This document shows positions 43,447 through 49,935 of a stretch of DNA of 64,000 nucleotides, piece by piece (position 1 is the stretch's first letter; each line of letters begins with the position of its first letter). The translations under genes were made by a program, and so were the position numbers. The stretch comes from Comamonadaceae bacterium (GTDB lineage: Bacteria > Pseudomonadota > Gammaproteobacteria > Burkholderiales > Burkholderiaceae_C): NCBI GenBank assembly GCA_947479935.1, contig CANKBG010000011.1, forward strand, positions 1 to 64,000, in the 5' to 3' direction. The notes beneath the pieces were generated by a model. The model was not told the origin of the DNA and did no database searches. It was given only the letters and a program-made list of their open reading frames with translations.

Positions 43447-44811
43447 ATGAGAGCAGAACAAAATGAGCGCGTCACGCGCATTGGCCCCAGCACCCCTTGT
43501 GGACAAGTCATGCGCCACTACTGGCACCCAGTGGCCTTGTTGGATGAGTTCAATCCCGCGCTAGATCCTCGCATGGGCGTTCGCGCAGTGAAGGCTGTCA
43601 AATTGCTGGGACAAGACTTGGTCTTGTTCAAAAACGCACAAGGTGAATTTGGTTTGCTTGACCGCGACTGTCCGCACCGCGGCGCCGACTTAGCCTACGG
43701 TCGCAACGAAGGCGATGGCCTTCGCTGCCCCTTCCATGGCTGGAAATTTGACGTGACAGGACAATGCTTGGAAACACCCGCCGAACCCAAAGGCAGCGTT
43801 TTGTGTACGCGCATCAAGCAACGAAATTATCCCGTCCAAGAACGCAGCGGTATTTTGTTTGCGTGGATGGGCGTTGAAGGCAGTACGCCGCCGCCCTTGC
43901 CAGAACTCGATTGTTTCAAAGCACCTGGCACACACACCTTCGCATTCAAAGGTTTGTGGCATTGCAATTGGCTTCAAGCATTTGAAGTGGGCATCGACCC
44001 TGCGCATGCTTCTTTCTTGCACCGTTTTTTCAACGACGCCTCGCTTGAAGACACCTACGGCAAGCAATTTCGCGGCGCCAGTGCTGGCGAAATAGAGGGT
44101 GAAAAATGGCCTATGACGAAGGTCATGCGCGAGTTTGATCAGCCGGATATTTCTTTTGCAGAAAAGCCCTACGGTTTCCAATTGACCACCCTCAGGCCCT
44201 TGAACGAAAAACTCACCCACGTTCGCATTACCAATTCCTTGTTTCCCAACACCTTTGTGATTCCTTTGTCGGAAACCATGACCATCACCCAAATGCATGT
44301 GCCGGTAGACGACACTCACACCTACTGGTATGCGGTGTTCACCAGTTTTGCCGATCCTGTCAACAAAGACGCCATGCGCAACCAACGCCTGGCAGCAGTC
44401 AGTTTGCCCGACTACATTCCAAAATCTGGCCAACACAACCAATGGGGCTTTAACCCAGAAGAGCAAATGACGCGCACCTTTTTAGGCATGGGCGAAGACG
44501 ATATCAATGTGCATGATCAGTGGGCTTGCGAAAGCATGGGCGCCATCCAAAACCGCACACGCGAACATTTAGGCACCTCTGACAAAGTGATCATTGCCAA
44601 CCGGCGCATTTTGGCCAAGGCCATTGACGATGTGGCCGCGGGTTTGTTGCCGCCAGGTTTTGCCAACGCTGAAGTGGCCGCTTCCCGAATCGGACCCGAC
44701 ACTGTGGACGGTATTGCACCCGCCCATCAATGGCAAACATGGTCCACCGACACCATGCAGGCCAAACGCAAAGGTGCATCTTGGAATGCTTCATTGACCG
44801 AAGCGCCATGA
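43447..44811 (+). CDS. Rieske-type ring-hydroxylating oxygenase, large subunit
   Basis: Rieske non-haem iron oxygenase, 454 aa, of the phthalate 4,5-dioxygenase-like group. The [2Fe-2S] ligands are Cys75/His77 (DCPHRG) and Cys94/His97 (RCPFHGW). The catalytic iron site is in EVGIDPAHASFLHRFF with Asp184, His187 and His192. A TTG directly before the ATG at 43447 is ignored. No beta subunit, ferredoxin or reductase is in the window, so electron donors come from elsewhere; homotrimeric alpha-only enzymes are normal in this group. It overlaps the GS-like gene by four bases. Confidence 0.9.
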   Translation: MRAEQNERVTRIGPSTPCGQVMRHYWHPVALLDEFNPALDPRMGVRAVKAVKLLGQDLVLFKNAQGEFGLLDRDCPHRGADLAYGRNEGDGLRCPFHGWKFDVTGQCLETPAEPKGSVLCTRIKQRNYPVQERSGILFAWMGVEGSTPPPLPELDCFKAPGTHTFAFKGLWHCNWLQAFEVGIDPAHASFLHRFFNDASLEDTYGKQFRGASAGEIEGEKWPMTKVMREFDQPDISFAEKPYGFQLTTLRPLNEKLTHVRITNSLFPNTFVIPLSETMTITQMHVPVDDTHTYWYAVFTSFADPVNKDAMRNQRLAAVSLPDYIPKSGQHNQWGFNPEEQMTRTFLGMGEDDINVHDQWACESMGAIQNRTREHLGTSDKVIIANRRILAKAIDDVAAGLLPPGFANAEVAASRIGPDTVDGIAPAHQWQTWSTDTMQAKRKGASWNASLTEAP

Positions 44812-46319
44812 ATCTAAGCCGCAGCACCTTTGCTGAGCAATGCGGCCAGAACTCGCCCCAGCGACAAGCTGAAGTTCAACGCGTCTTGTCCTTAGCGCAG
44901 GCCTCAGGTTTGGAATGGACTCGCTTGGTCTGGTGCGACGTGCACGGCAGCTTAAGAGGCAAAACATGGGTCACCTCTGAATTGGCCACAGCCTTCGCGG
45001 AGGGCCTGGGCATGGTCAGCACCCTCCTTCTCAAAGACACTTCAGACCGCACGGTGTACAAAGTGTTTGAAGCTCAAATCAAACAGGCGCTGCCAGGGTT
45101 TGAAGGGGCCAGCAATGTGTTGCTGTTGCCCGATCCCAGCACCTTCAAAATTTTGCCATGGGCTGAAAAAACCGGCTGGCTGCTGTGTCAACCTTGGTTT
45201 CCCAATGCTCAGCCCGTGCCCTACGATTCACGTCGCATTTTGCAAACAGCGCTTGAAAAATTAGCGTTGAAGGGCTGGGGTTTGCGATGCGGTCTAGAAG
45301 TTGAATTTCATATTTACAAACTCAATGACCCCTTGCATGGCGATGATACCGATCCTGCGCAAGCGGCTTGGCCTGGGCCAGCACCGCAAGTGAGCATGGT
45401 TCACCCAGGCTACAACCTGCTTAACGAACTGTGGTTTGACCGAGCCGAACCTGCACTGCGCATTGTGAAAAATACAGCGCAAGATTTGGGTCTGCCGCTT
45501 TTGTCGCTGGAAATTGAACTCGGCCCTAGCCAAGTTGAAGCTGTGTTCAAAGCAACCGATGCACTCACGGCTGCTGACAGCATGGTTTTGTTTAGAAGCG
45601 CCGTTAAACAAGCACTTCGGCGCGAGGGTTATCACGCCACATTCATGTGCCGTCCCCCGTTTGAAAACATCATGAGCAGCGGCTGGCATTTGCATCAATC
45701 GCTTTACGATCTGCAAAGCGGGCAGAATCTTTTTGCGCGCACATCGGCAGCAGATATTCAAAAAGCAGGCCTGCTGAATGCCGACGACGCGCGCCACACT
45801 CTCACTTGTTTAGGCGCTCAGTATTTAGCGGGGCTGCTGTCTCACGCGCAAGGCATGACGTCTTTGTGTACCACCACAGTCAATGGCTTTGGAAGATTCA
45901 AGCCCAACGCGCTTGCACCTCAATCTATTTTGTGGGGTCTTGACAATCGCGGCGCCATGCTCAGGGTGGTGGGCGGTCCGGGTGACCCTGCTACGCGCAT
46001 CGAAAACAGATTGGGTGAACCTGCAGCCAACCCCTATTTGTACATGGCATCTCAAATTCTGGCAGGCCTTGACGGCATTCAAAATTCATTAGAGCCACCG
46101 TTGGCCACGCAAGCGCCTTATGCAGAATCTGCCGCCAGGCTTCCCCTGACATTGGGCGATGCCATTGCGCATCTAGGCCAAGACAAAGCGCTTTGCGAGG
46201 GTTTAGGCGAACACTTCGTGCGCTACTACCAACACATCAAACAATCTGAACACAATCGCTTTGAAGAAGCGGAAGACAAAGTCGAATTTCAACGGCGCGA
46301 GTATTTCAGCCGAATTTAG
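44808..46319 (+). CDS. glutamine synthetase-like gamma-glutamyl ligase
   Basis: Glutamine synthetase family protein, 503 aa, start in an ATGA overlap with the Rieske oxygenase gene. The C-terminal catalytic domain shows LEIELGPSQVEAVF (metal glutamates), SGWHLHQSLYD, NGFGRFKPNALAP and RIENRLGEPAANPYLYM. This set marks the gamma-glutamyl-amine ligases (PuuA, isopropylamine IpuC, aniline-type) as well as GS itself; the normal nitrogen-regulation neighbours ntrBC are missing. Coupling to an oxygenase resembles aniline dioxygenase systems where a GS-like enzyme first makes gamma-glutamylanilide. I infer ATP-dependent gamma-glutamylation of an amine before oxidation. Confidence 0.85.
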   Translation: MNLSRSTFAEQCGQNSPQRQAEVQRVLSLAQASGLEWTRLVWCDVHGSLRGKTWVTSELATAFAEGLGMVSTLLLKDTSDRTVYKVFEAQIKQALPGFEGASNVLLLPDPSTFKILPWAEKTGWLLCQPWFPNAQPVPYDSRRILQTALEKLALKGWGLRCGLEVEFHIYKLNDPLHGDDTDPAQAAWPGPAPQVSMVHPGYNLLNELWFDRAEPALRIVKNTAQDLGLPLLSLEIELGPSQVEAVFKATDALTAADSMVLFRSAVKQALRREGYHATFMCRPPFENIMSSGWHLHQSLYDLQSGQNLFARTSAADIQKAGLLNADDARHTLTCLGAQYLAGLLSHAQGMTSLCTTTVNGFGRFKPNALAPQSILWGLDNRGAMLRVVGGPGDPATRIENRLGEPAANPYLYMASQILAGLDGIQNSLEPPLATQAPYAESAARLPLTLGDAIAHLGQDKALCEGLGEHFVRYYQHIKQSEHNRFEEAEDKVEFQRREYFSRI

Positions 46320-46329
46320 AAAATTCTAA

Positions 46330-46346
46330 AAGCGCCCTTAGCGCTT
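46330..46346 (-). terminator. possible terminator overlapping the ffh stop codon
   Basis: Six-base arms AAGCGC and GCGCTT enclose a 5-base loop that contains the ffh TAA; on the minus strand TTTTAGAATTTT follows. Short stem, so modest confidence. The region separates converging GS-like and ffh genes that are only 18 bp apart. Confidence 0.42.
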
Positions 46347-47735
46347 CATGCCGGGAAATCCGCCCCCGCCCATGCCGCCAAAGCCGCCCATGCCTTTCAT
46401 GCCCCCCAAGCGTTTCATCATTTTCATCATGCCGCCGCCCGACATTTTTTTCATCATGTCTTGCATCTGCTCAAATTCTTTCAGCAGGCGGTTCACTTCC
46501 TGCACTTGAACACCCGCGCCCATGGCAATCCGGCGTTTGCGAGTGGCTTTAATAAGTTCAGGTTTGGTGCGCTCTCTGGGCGTCATGCTGTGAATGATGC
46601 CCTGCTTGCGCGCGATGTCTTTTTCTGCTTTGTCCATGTCCATGTGGCCTGCTTTGGCAGCCAACTGAGTGGGTAACTTGTCCATCAAACTCGACAAACC
46701 GCCCATCTGTTTCATCTGTTGAATTTGTGCCAAAAAATCATTCAAATCAAAGCCGCCACCACTTTTCACTTTGGCCGCCAACTTTTGGGCAGCCTCCATG
46801 TCCACATTGGCCGTGACTTGCTCCACCAAGGCCAAAATATCGCCCATGCCCAAAATACGGCCAGCATGGCGCTCAGCGTCAAAAACTTCTAAGCCATCAA
46901 TCTTTTCGCTGGTACCGGCAAACTTAATGGGTGCGCCCGTAATTTGGCGCACAGACAAGGCCGCACCACCGCGTGAATCGCCGTCCATTTTGGTCAACAC
47001 AATGCCGGTCAAAGGCAAGGCATCCTTAAACGCCTTGGCTGTGTTGGCGGCGTCCTGGCCTTGCATGGCATCGACCACAAACAAGGTTTCAACAGGGTTC
47101 AACACCGCGTGCAATTCTCTAATTTCTGCCATCAAGGCTTCGTCGATGGCCAAGCGGCCCGCCGTGTCCACCAGCAGCACATCAAAGAAATGCTTGCGGG
47201 CATAGTCAATGGCCGCACGGGCAATGTCTAAAGGCTTTTGATCGGGCGAACTGGGAAACCACTCGGCGCCGGCTTGCGCTGTGACCATTTTCAATTGCTC
47301 AATGGCAGCAGGCCGGTAAACGTCGCCCGATACCGTCAGCACCTTCTTCTTGCGTTTTTCAATCAGGTGCTTGGCGAGTTTGGCCGTGGTGGTGGTTTTA
47401 CCTGCGCCTTGCAGACCTGCCATCAAAATGACCGCGGGCGGTTGCGCCGCCAGGTTGATGTCCGCCACACCTTCGCCCATGGTGGCAGCCAACTCGCGGT
47501 TCACAATGGCCACCAAAGCTTGGCCGGGCTTCAATGAGCCCAAGACTTCTTGACCTAAAGCTTTGTCTTTGACGCGTGCAATGAAATCGCGCACCACCGG
47601 CAAGGCCACATCGGCCTCCAAAAGGGCCATACGAACCTCGCGCAACATGTCGGTGACGTTGGATTCAGTGATCCGCGCTTGACCGCTGATTTGCTTAACG
47701 AGTTGCGAGAGTTTGTCGGTGAGGGCGGAAGCCAT
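46338..47735 (-). CDS. ffh: signal recognition particle GTPase Ffh
   Basis: SRP protein that binds signal sequences of nascent membrane proteins and 4.5S RNA, 465 aa. The N domain (residues 1-90) is followed by the G domain with MAGLQGAGKTTTTAKL (G1), LLVDTAGRLAIDE (G3), TKMDGDSRGGAALS (G4) and the C-terminal M domain, rich in methionine (MMKKMSGGGMMKMM) and ending in a glycine-rich tail. It is divergent from the CcsA-like gene; the 4.5S RNA gene is not in the window. Confidence 0.97.
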   Translation of the reverse strand: MASALTDKLSQLVKQISGQARITESNVTDMLREVRMALLEADVALPVVRDFIARVKDKALGQEVLGSLKPGQALVAIVNRELAATMGEGVADINLAAQPPAVILMAGLQGAGKTTTTAKLAKHLIEKRKKKVLTVSGDVYRPAAIEQLKMVTAQAGAEWFPSSPDQKPLDIARAAIDYARKHFFDVLLVDTAGRLAIDEALMAEIRELHAVLNPVETLFVVDAMQGQDAANTAKAFKDALPLTGIVLTKMDGDSRGGAALSVRQITGAPIKFAGTSEKIDGLEVFDAERHAGRILGMGDILALVEQVTANVDMEAAQKLAAKVKSGGGFDLNDFLAQIQQMKQMGGLSSLMDKLPTQLAAKAGHMDMDKAEKDIARKQGIIHSMTPRERTKPELIKATRKRRIAMGAGVQVQEVNRLLKEFEQMQDMMKKMSGGGMMKMMKRLGGMKGMGGFGGMGGGGFPGMKR

Positions 47736-47811
47736 AGAAAATTTCTTATAAACCGTTAGGTTTTTAGTCCATCTCCAGATTGCAGGGACTCAAAACGCTA
47801 AACTAGGAAGC

Positions 47812-48618
47812 ATGATTTTAGCCAGTCCCTCAGAATTAGCGATGTGGTTGTCGGTTTTAACCGCCATTGCCTACGGCATCCCCGCTCTCGTGGCTGATCG
47901 CATGGGCCCCAGCTTGACCCATCGATACCTCTGGCTCGCATGGCTACTGCATGGCTGCACCTGGGGTTTGGGCTTGTGGGGTGAAACGCCGCGGTTTGGT
48001 TTTGCACCGGCTTTGTCCGTCACCGTCTGGTGGGTACTCACGGCGTATGCCTTCGAAAGCCAATATTTCCCGCAGCTCAAGGCGCGCTGGGCCATGGCCA
48101 CCTTGGGCAGTGCAGCTGTGGCACTGGCATGGTTCTTCCCTGGACAGCCCCTTCAATTGTCTGCCTCCATTTGGCTGCCATTGCATTGGGCCTTGGGCAT
48201 TGCCTCCTATGGCATGTTTGCCGCAGCGGTGGTTCATGCCTCCCTCATGACAGGTGCAGAAATAGAAATTCGCAAGGGCAATGAGAATCAAAGTGGCTTA
48301 CCGCTCCTCACACTTGAGCGCTTGATGTTCCGCTTTGTAATGCTGGGCTTTATTTTGCTCACCTTCACCCTCATTGCAGGCATTGTGTTTGGCGAACAAC
48401 TCTATGGTGCAGCAGGCGCTCACTGGAAATGGGATCACAAAACAGTGTTTTCCATTTTGTCGTGGCTCACCTTTGGCGCATTGCTCTTAGGACGCTATCT
48501 ACTAGGATGGCGCGGCCGCAGGGCCGTGCGGGTGCTTTACATCGGATCGGCCTTTTTATTGTTGGCCTATGCGGGTTCGCGCTTTGTCCTTGAAGTGATT
48601 TTGGATCGTACGTCTTGA
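47812..48618 (+). CDS. CcsA/YpjD-type inner-membrane protein
   Basis: Polytopic membrane protein, 268 aa with eight predicted helices, of the cytochrome c assembly (CcsA/ResC) superfamily, YpjD subgroup. The core LHWALGIASYGMFAAAVVHA and the haem-handling-like segment GAHWKWDHKTVFSILSWL (with tryptophan-rich WKWDHK) are visible, as is GWRGRRAVRVLYIGSA near the end. In proteobacteria this gene normally lies beside ffh, as here, and its exact function is not established; no CcsB partner is adjacent. The following small gene starts inside its stop codon. Confidence 0.85.
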   Translation: MILASPSELAMWLSVLTAIAYGIPALVADRMGPSLTHRYLWLAWLLHGCTWGLGLWGETPRFGFAPALSVTVWWVLTAYAFESQYFPQLKARWAMATLGSAAVALAWFFPGQPLQLSASIWLPLHWALGIASYGMFAAAVVHASLMTGAEIEIRKGNENQSGLPLLTLERLMFRFVMLGFILLTFTLIAGIVFGEQLYGAAGAHWKWDHKTVFSILSWLTFGALLLGRYLLGWRGRRAVRVLYIGSAFLLLAYAGSRFVLEVILDRTS

Positions 48619-48881
48619 AAGTCTTCGTCTTTTTATTGACTGTTTTATTTGCCGTTTGGTTGTGGCGCAGAAACCGCCTGAAGCGATTCAAAGACAAACA
48701 AACGCCGACAAAAGAGCCGTCGCCACTCCGTTCAGAGGCCTCATCGGCCCTGCAACCCAGTCCCATGCAAGCTTGTCATCATTGCGGCCTTCACATGCCC
48801 GAAAGCGACATGTTACCCGGGCAATTGGGGCTTTACTGCTCTGCAAACCATCGGCAAGCCGCCTCTGATAACCCACCTTGA
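48615..48881 (+). CDS. PP0621 family protein
   Basis: Small conserved protein, 88 aa. It has an N-terminal membrane anchor (VFVFLLTVLFAVWLW), a basic linker RRNRLKRFKDK, and a C-terminal zinc-ribbon-like patch with two cysteine pairs, CHHCGLHMPESD and GLYCSANHR. The only good start is TTG at 48615, which overlaps the preceding stop (TTGA), consistent with coupled translation. PP0621 proteins are widespread in Burkholderiales next to ffh and ampD; the function is unknown to me. The cysteine set suggests metal binding. Confidence 0.8.
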   Translation: MKVFVFLLTVLFAVWLWRRNRLKRFKDKQTPTKEPSPLRSEASSALQPSPMQACHHCGLHMPESDMLPGQLGLYCSANHRQAASDNPP

Positions 48882-48887
48882 GCCAGC

Positions 48888-49457
48888 ATGACATTCGACA
48901 TTTGGCAAGACGGTTGGTGCCTAGGGGCAAAAAAATGCGAATCTCCCAACTTTGGCGCACGCCCGCCACAAGCCCAAATTGATTTGATCGTGGTGCACTC
49001 AATCAGTCTACCGCCCGGTGAATACGGGGGGCAAGCGGTTCAGCAGTTATTTACCAACCAACTCTACTGGGATGCACACCCCTACTTTCAAACCATTCGC
49101 GGATTGGAAGTATCGTCACATTTTTTCATTGAACGCACGGGTGAAATTTGGCAATTTGTAAGCTGCGATGACAAAGCTTGGCACGCTGGAGTTTCGCGTT
49201 ATCGCGGCCGCGACCATTGCAATGATGACTCTATTGGGATTGAGTTAGAGGGTTTAGAAGGCCAAACATTTGAAGCCGAGCAGTACACTGCGCTGACTTC
49301 TTTGTGCCAGGCACTTGTAATTCACTACCCCATTGCGCACATTGCCGGTCATGAGCACATTGCGCCAGGCCGAAAAAAAGATCCAGGTCCAGGATTTAAT
49401 TGGGCCTTGTTGCAGAAAAATGTTGCGTGGCCACCTCAGAATTTCCCCAAATCATGA
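48888..49457 (+). CDS. ampD: 1,6-anhydro-N-acetylmuramyl-L-alanine amidase
   Basis: Cytoplasmic zinc amidase that cuts anhydromuropeptides during cell-wall recycling, 189 aa, the standard AmpD size. Zinc ligands are His in LIVVHSISLPPGEYGG, His in KAWHAGVSRYRGR-type and in GHEHIAPGRKKDPGPGF (His and Asp). The SSHFFIERTGEIWQFV block is typical. It begins 6 bp after the PP0621 gene, so the three genes form an operon. Loss of AmpD raises AmpC beta-lactamase in species that carry ampR-ampC; none is here. Confidence 0.95.
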   Translation: MTFDIWQDGWCLGAKKCESPNFGARPPQAQIDLIVVHSISLPPGEYGGQAVQQLFTNQLYWDAHPYFQTIRGLEVSSHFFIERTGEIWQFVSCDDKAWHAGVSRYRGRDHCNDDSIGIELEGLEGQTFEAEQYTALTSLCQALVIHYPIAHIAGHEHIAPGRKKDPGPGFNWALLQKNVAWPPQNFPKS

Positions 49458-49751
49458 ATTTTTCACCACAGATATAAAAATATTTTAAAAATATTTTCAG
49501 TTACTTTTTTTGCACCGTTAGAGCGCGTACTTTCACAAAATATTTTAATTGTTCTTTTAAAAAGCAAGTATTTACAAGGGTTTGCGCAAGTAAATGCAAG
49601 CAAAGGCGCACCACTTCTAGCGTGGCATTAAAACAAGCTGATTTAATGCGCATTTCAAGACAAGGTTTTAGCGCCCCAAATTTGCGCTCGTTGCACACCC
49701 ACGGCGCCTTAGCCACAGCAACAGTCACAAAAGTCGCAAAAAGGTCACAGT
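49458..49751. other. non-coding region upstream of the nrdA control region
   Basis: About 290 bp without a supported gene. It begins with an A+T-rich stretch (49470-49500, runs like AAAATATTTT) directly after ampD with no convincing terminator. It contains the partial repeat GCAAGTATTTAC and GCAAGTAAATGC around 49563-49600. An 84-codon antisense frame here has no family features and is not counted as a gene. Confidence 0.6.
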
Positions 49752-49767
49752 ACACTACCCCTAGTGG
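49752..49767. promoter_or_regulatory. NrdR box 1
   Basis: ACACTACCCCTAGTGG matches the NrdR consensus ACACTATATATTGTGT at ten of sixteen positions and contains the perfect palindrome CACTA-N4-TAGTG. It lies just upstream of the -35 box and is exactly 32 bp, centre to centre, from box 2: three helical turns, the spacing usual for NrdR pairs. Confidence 0.68.
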
Positions 49768-49768
49768 C

Positions 49769-49797
49769 TTGAAATCACCTTAGACCCCAGATATAGT
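49769..49797 (+). promoter_or_regulatory. sigma70 promoter of nrdA
   Basis: TTGAAA (49769-49774), 17 bp, TATAGT (49792-49797), five and five of six consensus bases. Transcription would start near 49804, leaving a leader of about 130 nt before the nrdA ATG. The -10 lies inside NrdR box 2. Confidence 0.7.
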
Positions 49798-49799
49798 GT
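49784..49799. promoter_or_regulatory. NrdR box 2
   Basis: Read on the minus strand, ACACTATATCTGGGGT matches the NrdR consensus at thirteen of sixteen positions. It covers the -10 hexamer of the nrdA promoter. NrdR is an ATP/dATP-sensing repressor of ribonucleotide reductase genes; binding here would block polymerase. The nrdR gene itself is not in the window. Confidence 0.78.
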
Positions 49800-49935
49800 C
49801 CCATCGCCTAAGACGCAGTCAGGTGAAAAGTAAGAAAAACACCACTTTGACGTCCCAGATGGGTCTTCAAACCCACTCCAAGTTCGATCCCCCATCGAAC
49901 TGAAATTTGAACCGACATTGACCATTGAGAACGCT

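Noticed and set aside
43690-44466. 258-codon frame antisense to the Rieske oxygenase gene
   Set aside because: Shadow frame; the plus strand carries all iron and cluster ligands.
49468-49500. A+T-rich inverted repeat considered as part of a replication origin or terminator
   Set aside because: No DnaA boxes around it and no G+C stem; simple A/T runs explain it.
49501-49755. 84-codon minus-strand frame upstream of nrdA
   Set aside because: No ribosome-binding site, no family features, Cys-rich composition; its start overlaps the NrdR box region.
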